Positions 34,882 to 48,900 of a stretch of 64,000 nucleotides of DNA are shown here, piece after piece. Source of the stretch: Erigeron canadensis (Eukaryota > Streptophyta > Magnoliopsida > Asterales > Asteraceae); NCBI RefSeq assembly GCF_010389155.1, contig NC_057764.1, positions 38,820,275 to 38,884,274 of the forward strand, written 5' to 3'. The stretch's first letter is position 1, and each line of letters opens with the position of its first letter. The translations under genes and the position numbers were made by a program. The notes under the pieces are model-generated. The model had not been told where the DNA came from. It did no database searches and saw only the letters and a program-made list of their open reading frames with translations.

Positions 34882-35922
34882 ATGGGCAAAGGAGGAGCAT
34901 TAAGCGAAGGCGTGTTAAAGAACATCATCCTTTCTTACACATACGTTGCCATATGGATCTTCCTAAGTTTCACCGTAATTGTCTACAACAAATTCATCCT
35001 AGACCGTAAAATGTACAATTGGCCATTTCCGATCTCACTCACCATGATTCACATGGGTTTTTGTTCTTCATTAGCTTACATTCTTGTCACCATTCTTCAA
35101 GTTGTTGAACCGGTCCAAATGACACGCGATGTTTATCTAAAATCCGTCGTACCTATTGGTTTGCTTTACTCCATTAGCTTATGGCTTTCAAATTCCGCTT
35201 ATATCTATTTATCAGTTTCTTTTATTCAAATGCTAAAAGCCTTAATGCCCGTTGCGGTTTACTCTATTGGTGTTCTGTTTAAAAAAGAACCTTTTAAATC
35301 ACAAACCATGAGTAATATGTTGTCCATTTCTTTTGGTGTCGCGATTGCTGCTTATGGTGAAGCAAAATTTAATGCGTGGGGTGTTATGTTACAACTTGGT
35401 GCGGTTGTTTTTGAGGCGACACGTTTGGTTTTGATTCAAATCTTGATGACATCTAAAGGAATTACATTTAACCCGATAACATCTCTATATTACGTTGCAC
35501 CTTGTTGTTTGGTTTTCTTGTCGGTCCCTTGGATGGTTGTTGAGCTTCCTGTATTAAGAGAAACATCTAGTTTCCAATTTGATTTTGTGGTGTTTGGGAC
35601 AAATTCATTTTGCGCTTTTGCATTAAATCTTGCGGTGTTTTTGCTTGTTGGAAAGACGTCTGCTTTGACTATGAACGTTGCAGGGGTCGTTAAAGATTGG
35701 TTGTTGATCGCGTTCTCTTGGTCCGTGATTAAGAATACGGTGACACTGATTAATTTATTTGGTTATGGGATCGCATTCTTGGGTGTTGCTTATTATAATC
35801 ATGCAAAGTTGCAAGCACTTAAGGCTAAAGATGCAGAAAATAAGCCTGTTGAGGAGGTTGGAAAGCTTTTGGAAGAAAGTAGAGAATTAGATGGATCAAG
35901 GAAAAATGAGTCAAGTGGTTAG
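34882..35922 (+). CDS. Probable sugar-phosphate/phosphate translocator (TPT/nucleotide-sugar transporter family)
   Basis: An intronless frame of 346 residues with about ten hydrophobic spans, starting near residue 16 ([20 protein letters not shown]) and ending near residue 310. The VYNK followed by [10 protein letters not shown] motif and the later [15 protein letters not shown] segment are typical of the KT/KD-type plant translocator group in the TPT superfamily. The C-terminal 35 residues are charged and cytosolic. Members exchange phosphorylated sugars or nucleotide sugars across Golgi, ER or plastid envelope. No transit peptide is evident, so an endomembrane location is more likely. I recall close Arabidopsis relatives At4g32390 and At2g25520; the substrate is not known. 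Confidence 0.92.
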   Translation: MGKGGALSEGVLKNIILSYTYVAIWIFLSFTVIVYNKFILDRKMYNWPFPISLTMIHMGFCSSLAYILVTILQVVEPVQMTRDVYLKSVVPIGLLYSISLWLSNSAYIYLSVSFIQMLKALMPVAVYSIGVLFKKEPFKSQTMSNMLSISFGVAIAAYGEAKFNAWGVMLQLGAVVFEATRLVLIQILMTSKGITFNPITSLYYVAPCCLVFLSVPWMVVELPVLRETSSFQFDFVVFGTNSFCAFALNLAVFLLVGKTSALTMNVAGVVKDWLLIAFSWSVIKNTVTLINLFGYGIAFLGVAYYNHAKLQALKAKDAENKPVEEVGKLLEESRELDGSRKNESSG

Positions 35923-36901
35923 ATTAATTTGATGCATAAATTTTCATATATGTTACGATTTTGTTTTGTTCAATTTCGTTTTGAGTTTAGAAATTATGCA
36001 TATGTGAACGATGAACTTCGATTCAATTCGTGTTTATATCGAGTCTCTTGATGTTGTTTATTTAGAAACGGACATAGTTAAGAATATTTGGTATTTTAGC
36101 AAAACCAATTACTTTGTATTTTATAATGGACATCAATCAATTTTCACCATGCGAGAACCGCAATATATTTGTCACAACTTAAATTAATAGTGTATAATAA
36201 CATACTATGACCGTTCTTAAGTTTAAACAAAATAATATTGTTCGTGTTATATGATGCTTGCAAAGTTGCAAATATAAATCAATTATTTTGATTTTGGTCA
36301 CGATTGAAGAAGAATTAAAAAATTTCACAACTATGAGTCCAAATCTAATACCAATTTAGAGACAAATGCACATCTTGTAACTTTGTAAATAATAACTCTC
36401 ATAAGTTAATAGATAACATAAACAACATATATTTATTTGTATTGTATGCGTATCAAATTAGATAATTTCACATTTAACAACCTCTCATCACTAAAGTTTC
36501 ATCAATCAATACTATTATTTTTAATCTTGAAATTTATAATAGTTAAAAGAAAACAATTTAAAATAATTAATATGATAAGTGCTTAATTTTTAAGCTAGGA
36601 AAAAAAATATATATAAAACACTATCTTCTTTCAATTTTAATTTAATCAAAATCAAATATTTTAGGCACTTTGTTTTATTTTTGGTTTTAAAAATACTCCG
36701 TAACGAAACACTCTCCTAAAAACTAAAACCACCATCAATCAATCAATCAATCAATCAATCAGCATCAGCCACTGGAAAACCAACACTCTCAAAACCCTTC
36801 CCAGACCTTCAATAAGAAAAACCCCTGAGGCAAAAAATTAGGGCTCTTTTCCCGCCTTTCTCAAAACCACACACAAAATTATTCTTACTTCGCCGGCGGC
36901 G
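35923..36901. other. Intergenic; 3' UTR of translocator and promoter of NUP205
   Basis: AT-rich. An ATCA tetranucleotide run at 36734-36761 lies in or near the NUP205 5' UTR. No other feature seen. Confidence 0.45.
36734..36761. repeat. ATCA microsatellite upstream of NUP205
   Basis: Seven tandem ATCA units about 140 bases before the NUP205 start codon. Confidence 0.9.
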
Positions 36902-39900
36902 ATGGTGACAGCTAAGCAGCTACTATCCACCATTGAATCGACGCTATTAGTCTCCACCACTCCTTCTCCGTCACAGAGGATTGAACTCATTCACGCTATT
37001 CGTCACTCCCTTCCCTCTCTCCGTACTCTCTTGTCTTTTCCGGTACTATTATTTTCTCTCTCTATACATATATACACATATATGTATTGTTTAGTGTTTT
37101 TTTGATTTTACAAATTTTGAAAATATTTTGTATGTGTTTTAAGTAATTGTGAAGTATTGATGGGAGTATACACATGATAATTTGTAATGTGACTGAAAAG
37201 TAGGATTTTTTTTTTTTTTAACATATCGGTTACGATATGGTTAAGAAGCTAGTGTTCAGTTGTAAGAAACCCTATTTTAGTGAGTATACAAATACTTATA
37301 TGTGGAATGCATTGAATTCCGGAGTTTGATATTTTGGAAAAAGAATCTGCAAAAAGGAACAAGTGTTATTCGACTGTAAACGAACATAAAAAGAATTAGA
37401 AAGAGGGAATGTTGAAAGTTTGAGTATATATAGATGTAAGCGAATGTAATGTACATTTATGCAGAATCATGTAAATAACCATTGAGTTTAGCGGAATAGC
37501 GGTACATAATAACTATCGAGTATATTTTGATGTAAGCGAATGTAATGTACATTAGGAAGGTTTGTATGCTAATATTCGTCGATTTTGTATCATGCTAGTT
37601 TTATATATATATAATTTTTTTTTTTAAAAATTGTCACATGTAGCCTCCAAAGCCTTCAGACAGAGCACAAGTTCAGTTGAAAGAAGTTAGGCTTCCCAAT
37701 TCAGGGCCAATCCCACTTGACGATCAAGATGTGCAGATTGTTAGTTCTCATGCTATAACTATTTCTTTCTTTAAGTTGTATTTTAGAACAGAACTTGGCT
37801 TCTATGTAAATGTTCACAAAGTTGGGAAAAAAACGTTTTGTTACAGAGCAATTTAATTAAGTGTCCACGCTTAAGTAGTCTGTCATTTGTTTCCTAAATC
37901 TCACCACACATGTAATTTAGGCTCTCAAGCTGAGTGATGATCTCCACCTCAATGAAATAGACTGTGTGCGGCTTCTTGTTTCTGCTAATCAGGAGGTAGA
38001 CCTTCTTTTACTGTTTATTTAGTTGGTACTTTTAGTTGGATTTACATATCTGATTGTTATAAATGCATCACATTATTGTAGTGGGGATTACAAGGAAGAG
38101 GGCCGTTGGATATTTTACGTCTTACAGCAGGGCTTTGGTATACAGAGAGAAGAGATTTAATAACGGCTTTGTATACACTTTTACGGGTATTCTCTAATCT
38201 TCCATCTCCCACACCATCTTTTCTTTTTTACTTTGGAGTTGGCGGATGTTGTTGATATTACGCCATACATAATTTATGTCATTTGTCCATGTATTGTAGG
38301 CAATTGTGCTTGATCAGGGACTTGAGGTTGATCTTCAAGCTGACATTTTAAAATATGTTGAAGATCTTATTAACGGTGGGCTTCGACAGCGACTAATATC
38401 TCTTATAAAGGTACTCCTTTCATCGACAAGATTTTTAAAAATGTTGGCAATTGATGGATGCGTTGGCAATATTATCTTGAGTAGCTTCACATTTATTTAT
38501 TTATTTTTTCTTTTTACTTTGTAAGGCTATTTTTATATGCGGATATGTTTTTTATGTATTTATCTTTAGTCGATGAAGCTGTTTCTTTATCTGTGAATAA
38601 ATTTCTGCTCTCTCCATTCATGATATATCTCTACTAGTGCACCCTTATTTTATTGCGTTAGTTACAACAGTTAAGTTATGATGGTTGTTTTCTCTTGAAA
38701 TATAAAAATAATTTCAAGATTAATTGGGTAAAGTTAGTCTTAAAGTCAGCTTTGGAACTGGGAAACAGAACTAGTTTAGCAATAGTAAATTTGTTGTTTG
38801 GAGATGAGAAGACTGTTATTGTTACATACTTTGCTATCATAAGTAATGTCATATCAGTTTAGGTTATTTCATGGTTGATATCTATCACAATATTTGTTTC
38901 CACTTTTAGGAACTTAATCGAGAAGAACCAGCGGGTTTGGGTGGGCCCAATTCTGATCGGTATATTCTTGACTCGAGGGGTGCTCTTGTGGAAAGACGAG
39001 CTGTTGTTTGTAGGGAGAGGCTCATTCTTGGTCACTGTCTTGTTCTATCACTGTTGGTTGTACGTGCAAGTAAGCTATCTTTTAATACTTTTTGGGCATG
39101 GTTGTAAATCTCAGTTATCTCGGCTATATATCACTTATCGGTAGTCGACCGAGATGACATATTCCCGATATATCCTCGATAAATCCGATATATCCCTGGT
39201 ATATCGCTTATCGGTGGTCGACCGAGACGATACCGAAAAGCGATATTTACAACCTTGCTTTTTGCTGTTCAGTTCTTTCCCGTTTTATCTCAGTTTTTCA
39301 TCTTTCGGTCCTATCAGTGTGTAAACTTAACTGGCGAGGGCATGAAGTGAGGGTGGATCTTTTGCTATCTGGTTGTACTTTCACATAAAGGATATATTTT
39401 TGATTACTTGAGTGCTTTGTTTTCAGGCCCGAAAGATGTTAAAGATATTTATACAGTTTTAAAAGATAGTGTGGGGGATACCAGCGGCAGTACTGACATT
39501 GTAAAGAACCAGGTATTCTTATGTAGTACCCATTGCGCATTGCATTACACTTTTTTTACATCTTGTATGTGCTGCCTTGCTAACTGATTGTTTTTCTTCT
39601 TCTTCTTCTTCTTCTTCTTCTTCTTCTTCTTTGTTTGCAGATCACATATAGTCTTCTTTTTTCTCTTATAATTTCTTTAATATCAGATGCACTGGGTGCA
39701 TCACCGGACCATATGTCTATCTTGTCTCAGGATACATCCTTTAGGCATGAATTCCATGAAACCGTGAGTGCAAAATCTCTCAGTTCTCTGCTGTTAATGT
39801 GTTTTTCACCATAATTGGGAACGTGATAGCTGAGTTTCTTCAATAGGTGATGGCAATAGGGAATGATCCCACAGTTGAGGGCTGCATAGTCTGTGTCAGA

Positions 39901-42900
39901 CTTGCATGGGCTGTACATTTGATGATAATACAAGAGACAACTGATTCAAGGGACGACGGAAGAATTAATTCATGTCTTGAAGTTGTTTTCTCGAGCAACG
40001 TTTTCCAGTTTTTTCTTAACTCAGTTCTTCGAACGCCATCCTATCAGGTATGTTTCCATGTTAAATTTTTTTGTAATTACAATTGGCAAGTCACAAAACA
40101 TAGTTTCATACTTTCATGTATGTATTATATGATTATATCTTTATTTATTTCGGAATATAACCTTCATGTGGTTATTTGTTGTCCAGAATGATGATGAGGA
40201 TATGATCTACATGTATAACGCATACTTACACAAGCTGATAACATCATTTCTTTCGCATCCACTTGCTAGAGACAAGGTTAGTTATATATATCATACGTTT
40301 TGACTTTTAAATCTTTAAAGTCATTTACACTACACATAGTCTATTGAGCTTGAGTCATAAGGAAATGTCATCTCTGAGCTTGAGCTGATGGTTTCACATT
40401 TTTTCTAAGGTGAAAGAAACAAAGGAGCAGGCCATGACCGTTCTCAGTCCATACAAAATGTCTGGTTCACATGATTTTGTTTTGGATGGTAACAAGCATT
40501 CTCAACAAGCTTCTGAATCTTTCCCTCAAACTTTTGTCTCTCTCCTGGAGTTTGTTAGTGAAATATATGAGGTTAGCATACTATATTATTGGGTTCTCAA
40601 CCAAAGATCTACATAGATTTGGAGTTATTTTTATTAGTATACATGTCAAGTAGTACTAGTTGTCGTTTCATGTGTTCAACTCCACTATCAATTTTTTACT
40701 CAAAAGTTACTTTATAGCAGTGCTCTTTACTCTTTTTGGTCTTACTACAGAAAGAACCTGAACTGTTATCTGGCAATGATGTTATATGGACATTTGTAAC
40801 GTTTGCTGGGGAGGATCACACTAATTTTCAGACACTTGTGGCATTTTTGAAGATGCTTAGTACAATGGTAGGTATATTTTGGCTTATATTTTTAATATTG
40901 ACAACATATTTATGGTCTATTATGTATTGTCCATCTGTTTGACGCATCATCTTTTAGGCTTCAAGTGAGGAGGGGGCTTCCAAAGTGTACGAGTTATTGC
41001 AGGGCAGAACATTTCGCTCTATTTCTTGGAGCACTTTGTTTGATTGTTTGTCTATTTACGAGGAGAAATTCAAGCAATCATCTCAAAGTGGTGGCCCGAT
41101 ATTACCAGAAATACAAGAGGGAGATGCAAAAGCTTTGGTTGCTTATCTGTGTGTTCTTCGCAAGGTGTGTAGTTGTTTTTTTGGCCAGAGCTGGTCTCGT
41201 TTCTGTTACATTTATGTTTTGTTTTTAAAATGGCAGAAAGTAATCATATTAATAATTTACCTCGTACGTCTACAAAAAGTTTACCTCATACACATGAACT
41301 TGACTAAGTAGGTCACAATGTTGGTTGACAGGTCTTGGAAAATGGGAATCCTATTGAAAGAAAAACATGGTTTCCTGATATTGAACCATTATTTAAGCTT
41401 CTTAGTTACGAAAATGTGCCTCCGTATCTGAAGGTTGGTTTATCTCTACGAAACTCAAATGTTCATTTGGAATTTGATTGTTTACTATCTTTTAAAATGT
41501 TTTTTTGTTGTGTTGCAGGGGGCATTGCGGAATTCAATATCAACTTTTATTCATGTTTCCCCAAACCTGAAAGATACCATTTGGGGTTTCCTTGAGCAGT
41601 ATGATTTACCAGTAGTAGTTGGACCTCAAGCTGGCCAAATAATGGGTTCCCAGGTTGGTCTTGCATATATGATGAAAACTAGCTAATACTTTACAAAAAA
41701 ACAAGAACCTTGGATTGCAAGTTACACACTTTGATAATGATTTGACCCTGACAGGTTTATGATATGAGATTTGAGTTAAATGAAGTAGAAGCAAGAAGTG
41801 AGCATTATCCATCCACAATCTCATTTCTTAATCTGTTAAATGCTCTCATTGCTGAAGAAAGGGATGCAGCGGATAGGGGACGTAGGTAATGTTTCATGTT
41901 GTTCAATGTTTTCTCAGTCCATAATACTTGTGTCATACCTAACTCTAATGTTTGGCAGGTTTATAGGCATCTTTCGGTTCATATATGATCATGTGTTTGG
42001 GCCATTTTCGCAGCGGGCCTATGCAGACCCTTCTGAGAAATGGCAGTTGGGTGTTGCATGTCTTCAACATTTTCAAATGTATGGTACTGTTTCAAGTGTT
42101 TTATAGTTATTTTGGTTGTTATAACTCTTGTAGTAACTGAGTAATGGTGATATTGATACTTATACCCTCTATAAATGCAGGATATTGAGTATGTATGACA
42201 TAAAAGATGAAGATGCTGACATAGTGGCAAGTCAAACTCAGCTCATGGCACCACAATCAACTCCGCTCCAGATGCAGCTTCCTGTCATAGAATTGCTCAA
42301 AGTAAGTATGTTTGTTCTTTTATCTGAATTATTCTTCAAGTCACTATATCTGGTGTATATGCTACTCATTTGTGTATCTGGTTTTCTGATTCTGTATATG
42401 TCCACATCTATATCCTCATTTGTGATGTTTGCAGGATTTTATGAGCGGGAAGACTGTATTTCGAAATATTATGGGTATTCTTTTACCCGGAGTGGATGCC
42501 ATAATTGCTGACCGAACCAATCGGACTTACGGTTTACTCTTAGAAAAAGCTGTGCTCTTATCTCTGGAAATTATAATTCTGGTTTTGGAGAGGGATTTAT
42601 TAGTTTCTGATTTTTGGCGTCCCTTATACCAGGTTAGCATGAATCAAATTTATGAGGCTGAAAGTTTTAGTATTTTGGTTGTGCTGATAATACCATTACA
42701 ATATCTAACTTCATTGCAATCATATAATCTTATTATTATATGGCTAAATATACTAACATATTACATTGTCTGTTCCTGTGCAGCCTTTTGATGTTATTCT
42801 TTCTCAAGATCATAATCAGATTGTAGCCTTGTTGGAATATATCAGATATGATTTTCATCCACAATTACAACAACTCTCCATAAAACTAATGAGCATCTTG

Positions 42901-45900
42901 AGGTATCCCATAGTCCCTTACTAACATTTCTGATTTCTATTTTGCTATCTTCTTTACGGTAATTGCGACCGATTTATGGGTAAATGGTTACTTATTTTCT
43001 TTAATGGGTCAAATAATAATATCAGTGAAACCTGAAATGGGCAGGCCAAAACAGGCAGAGTTTTATTATAATGCAAAAAAAGATTTTCTAAGACGTTTTA
43101 TGTCAGACGACTTGGCTTATCATCATAGCTGCATGATTTTTGCTATCATAGAACATTAGTTGATGAAAGCTCAAAAGAAAAGTACAGCAAACTGTTTCTT
43201 GGTCAGCCCTATCTCTGCAGTTAAATTATCCTTAATGACTTTAATGGCTTAACCTGTTTTGTACAATTGACCAATCTATCCAATCTTCCTATTTTGTCAG
43301 TTGTATATGTGACCAAAAAGTAACCTTGTTCTTTGCATGTGATAGCTCTCGCATGGTTGGGTTTGTACCGTTACTACTAAAATCCAACTCTGCTGGTCTT
43401 CTGGTTGAAGATTATGCTGCTTGTCTAGAGCTGAGATCAGAAGGATGTCAAGTTATAGAAAACAGCTCTGATGATCCGGGTGTGCTTATAATGCAAGTTA
43501 GTATATTTGTCCTTGCCTTGTTTATATTTTCCCCCGATGATTTGGAAACTCAATTTAAATTAAATTATTTTCCTCTGTTTTGCAGCTTCTCATTGATAAT
43601 ATTAGTCGCCCAGCCCCCAACATAACACATTTCTTGCTGAGGTTTGATCTTGATTCTCCTGTAGAAAGAACGGTGTTACAGCCAAAATTTAATTACAGGT
43701 ATCTTTATAATAAAACTTTGGAATATGTAATTTTCAACTTATTTGTGTCATATCTATTGTGTTATTTAAATTATATCTGTGGTATCAGTTGTTTGAAGGT
43801 TATTCTTGATACTCTGGAAATGCTACCAAAGCCTGATATTAATTCAATGCTTCATGAGTTTGGATTTCAGGTTGTTATTTCAGCCATATATAGATATTTT
43901 TTAACACCCTATGTCTTTTGTTGCTTATAAAGACAAGTTGTGTTCTCCTGCAGCTGCTTTATGAATTATGTTCAGATCCACTCACAAGTGGCCCTACCAT
44001 TGATCTACTTAGTACAAAAAAATATCATTTTTTTGTAAAGGTACGTGGCACCCCCCAGTCTTTTATAAATGGATATATATATATATCCACTAATTGTACA
44101 ACTGACTTATTTAGCATTGACATTGCAATAGCATCTGGATAACATTGGTCTCGCGCCACTACCAAAAAGAAATAACACCCAGTCACTTCGAATCAGCTCT
44201 CTGCATCAGGTTTGAATTAGGATACCTCTGTGTACTGATTGCTATAAAGTTATAAAGTTCACTCTCAATTATTACTGCTTTTGATAATAATTATATGTAT
44301 GCAGAGTTTTAAAATGTTTGTAGAATTTCATTCCCTCTCTCTGAACAATTTTGTCTCAACTCTTTGGATCTATATTTGCATTGTTCATACGTGATGTTTG
44401 CTGGAAAAACAACTATGCATATACCAGAATGGTGTTTATAAAGTATCATTTTACACACTTTTTAATCTAAAAGGTCAAAAAGTTAATTAATCTTTTAATA
44501 TCATAGAGTTTATGATTAGTTAAGATTAATCTATGCCGCAGTAATAGTAATATTCATGTTGAGGTGTATCTGTGGACTGATACACTTCACGAAGCAGATT
44601 TCTTGTTTCTACCACGGTTTTATGGTGGCAAATCAAGATACTTGGCTGCCATACCTTCCCCCACCTCACTCACAACCCACCAAAAAAAGGAATTTCTTGT
44701 TTATTCTTATTTTTGTTTGATATTTTGACTGAAATCAAGCGTTTTTCTCTATGGTTCAGAGGGCTTGGTTGCTGAAGCTTTTTGCACTTGAATTGCACAT
44801 AGGCAATGTGACATCACCCACCCATCGAGATGTGTGTCACAACATTATTGCTCACCTGTTTGGTCTAGGTGAAACTGGATACCACAGTGATAACAATATT
44901 CTTCTACTTCAAGGTAGTCCTGAAGATTCTGCAAACAGAGCCATTGGCAGGAGCAAGGTACACTGTACACTTTTGGTATTACTGACATGTGTTAGCTTTA
45001 TATATGAGTAAAATCTTAATTTAATTTATTGCATTTTGAGGGCAGGTGTTAGACTTGCTTGAAATAGTTCAGTTTAGATGCCCAGATATAACAATGAAGC
45101 ATTCAGAGGTTCTTTCCCACACAAAATTTGGACCTGTGGTAAGCACCAAGTTATTATCTTAATGTTAATCTAAAAATCTTATGTCATTTTATTGTCATGA
45201 TATCTTTAATTTCTTTTGATAGGCTGATGATATACTTGGGAACCCTTTAACTCAAGAAAAAGGAGGTGTCTATTACTACTCAGAACGTGGTGATAGGTTG
45301 ATTGACCTAAATGCATTCCGAGACACACTTTGGCAGGTAATTTTTTTGGTTTAATTTAATTTTATGTTGATTTTGACTTCTTACCGCTTTTATTATCTGA
45401 GTATCCCCTGCTTTTGTGTTTTCTTCAGAAGTGCAATTTTGACAATCCACAGCTGAGCTCCTTTGGCAGTGAAGCTGAACTCAATGAAGTAAGAAGTGCA
45501 GTGCAGCAGTTACTTAGATGGGGATATAAACACAACAAGAACCTTGAAGAGCAGGCTGCACAACTCCATATGTTAACAAGCTGGTCACAAATTGTTGAGG
45601 TGAGTTATCAAATTTTTCTTTGATTTATAATTAGTTTGGCAGACACTGCTGTCTAGATTAACAATTTATGTATATGATCTATTGATCAGATTGCAGCTTC
45701 AAGAAGGATGTCCCCGATGGAAAATCGATCCGAAATATTGTTTCAGTGCGTCATCCTTCTCTTTCTCTCTTGATTAATGCTATACATAATCCCTCTAATG
45801 TCGTGTTGTAACAGTTTTTTACCTTGCCAATAGGTTGCTTGATGCATCTTTAAATGCTTCCAGCTCTCCTGATTGTTCGCTAAAGATGGCACTGATTTTA

Positions 45901-48900
45901 ACTCAGGTATTTTATTTTTTTTACATACTGTTACTAGCATAACATTTATGTGGGTTTTTCCTCATATATCTGAGTGCTGCTTATATTTTTTTTATATATC
46001 TCAAGGTTTCTATCACATGCATGACTAAACTACGCGATGAGAGGTTTGTTGGCCCAAGTGTGCTGAACTCCGACACTGTTACGTGCCTTGATGTTATAAT
46101 GACAAAACGACTGTCGAATGGTGCATGCCATTCTATCTTGTATAAGATTATGATGGCAATCCTGAGACATGATACATCAGAAGCATTGAGACGACGGTAT
46201 GATTATTATTATTGAAAATATTTTTCTGCTTATGATATTCTGTATCAATGCTGAGTGGTGTTAATTTATTCAAATTGTAGCCAATACACATTACTTTTAA
46301 GCTACCTCCAATATTGTCAGCATATATTGGATCCAGATGTCCCTACTACTGTTCTGCAATCATTATTGATGGATGAGCAAGAGAGTGCAGATTTGGATCT
46401 GGAGAAGGTATGGAGAGAATGAATTGTTTGTTATCATCAACTCTTACATATTTATTACTAGTACATTTGTACACCAATTGGCATTTGAGATAGAAATTTT
46501 GGAGGGTACTTCAAACTCTTGGAGCACTTTGTCACATTCTTAAATGTCCAGAATTTTTTATGAATGACGAAGGTTACATTTTTCCATTTCTTCAGGTTGA
46601 CCAGGATCAGGCTGAGCTGGCACGTGCAAACTTATCTATTATTAGAAAAGAAGCCCAATCAATATTAGATTTGGTAACCCCCTACTATTTGTGTTCATGT
46701 TCTGAGATGTTGTATATTACTGTGGTAAAAATAGTCTCTGTTGGCTGTTCAGTTTCTGCTGGTTAATTGTGTTTCACATTTATATACTCTTGCATATATT
46801 TAGATACATAGTGTAAACATCTTCAATTATCTGTCATCATTTCTTTAATTAGATCTTACAGTTTTTATATTTCTGATTGATGTCATCATGTCTTTAAATA
46901 TAGGGGTTAACAAGTATGCTACTAGAAGCATGCTTCTACCATGATTTTCAGGGGTAGGGGGGGAGATTTATATTCACACGTGAAAAACAGGGGGGGAGTT
47001 TGTGAGTGAGAAACTTAGAAGCAGCCTGCTTCTAGCAGCATATTGGTTTTTCCCTTAAATATATATGTCATCTCTTATATACTCCAACTAATGATTGCAT
47101 CAGTACTTTATTTAATAATTGCATTTAAGTTCATTGTTCACCAATTCCACTGATGTGTAGGCCATTAAAGATGCAACTCAAGGCAGTGAATCTGGAAAGA
47201 TAATGGCGCTGTTTGTTCTGGATGCATTGATTTGTATCGATCATGAGAAGTTTTTCTTAAGCCAACTTCAAAGTAGAGGCTTTCTTAGGTCTTGTCTCAT
47301 GAGTCTCAGCAACATTTCATATCAGGTTTGTGCTCATCGTCTAATTTCCCTTCGATTTGTTGTTTCCAATATGTTTGTTGATTCATAATTTAATTTGGTA
47401 GTGTGTGTTGCCTTTATGTCAACATAATAAATGTATTTATTGTTTACTATTTAAAGGATAGCATGCACTCAATAGATCCATTGCAGCGGCTGTGCGCTCT
47501 TGAGGCAGAACTTGCTTTACTATTGAGAATTAGCCATAAGTATGGTAAATCAGGGGCGCAGATACTCTTCTCCATGGGTGCATTTGAACATATATCGACA
47601 TGCATGACACAAAACATGCAAGTAAAGGTTAGTTTCTATTCTTTATCTGCTTAAAGTTTAGATTTTTTTTTCTTTTTATTCTTTCTTCTATTAAAACTGA
47701 AGCCAAATTCGTGTACAGGGGAACCCAAGGCGCTTTGACAGCAATTTTGGGAAAGATTCATTTGCTGATGTTCACAGACAAAGAATGGTCGTTTCCCCAT
47801 CACTTCGATTAGTTTTCTCGTTGACCTCATTGATTGAAACAACCGACTTCTTTGAGGTATGCTTCTTGCTTTCTACTAGATTTTTTATGTATGGTATCAA
47901 CATATATATTTTTTGCAGGTGAAAAACAAAATTGTTCGTGAAGTTGTTGACTTTGTCAAAGGTCATCAACTACTTTTTGATCAAGTTATTCGCCAAGACG
48001 TTTCTGATGCTGACGATTTGGCTATGGAACAGATGAACCTTGTTGTTGGTATACTTAGCAAGGTTTGCGTTCTGGCACTATTTCTTTTAAATACTTAGTT
48101 TGAAAAAAATGACAATAGTTTTTTTTTATCTGTTTTAATTATAATTTAATATACTCACTTAGTGCTACTTTTCACCTGTTATTCTCAGTTTTATGTTTCT
48201 TATGGATCAGTCGTTTACACTGTAGGTTTGGCCTTATGAGGAAGGTGCCGAGTACGGTTTTGTTCAAGGACTTTTTGGGTTAATGCACTCTCTTTTTTCA
48301 CGTGACTCAACATCTCTTTCTTTAGCTCAGACAGTAAGCTCTATTTATTCTCCTGTGATAGTTGAGCATTATTGGTGACATATAAACTTCTGCATCATCT
48401 TATCTAATCATATTTTCTCACTCCGCAAAGGATTTTCAGAGACAGAGGATGTCCGAATTAAGTGCATTCCGCTTGTGCTTTAGCCTTAGCTCCTACCTGT
48501 ATTTTCTTGTTAAAAGGAAATCTTTGAGACTTCAGGTGTGTATTGATTAATTGACTGTTAATATAAAATTCCTTTTTTTGACAAAATTTTCTGACTACAA
48601 TGTTATAACCAGCTTTCCAACAATTCAACTGATTATAGCGCGCCTGCTGGACAGCAGCAACCAACCTTAAGCCTACTTGGTTTTCTTCTGAACTCTGTGA
48701 CCACCGCTCTTGAAAATGCCGCTGAGGAAAAATCTTTATTACTTAATAAGGTTGCCAGTCTTCATATTTGCTTCATCTATTACTGCCATGTTAGCATACA
48801 TCTGTGCTTAATCATTTTCTGATGCAGATTCAAGACATAAATGAACTACCACGGCAAGAAGTCGATGAAATTATTAAGATGTGTGTTCTTGAAAATCAAG

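Noticed and set aside
34677..35009. Overlapping frame ahead of the translocator
   Set aside because: It overlaps the translocator start in another frame and consists of leader-like low-complexity sequence.
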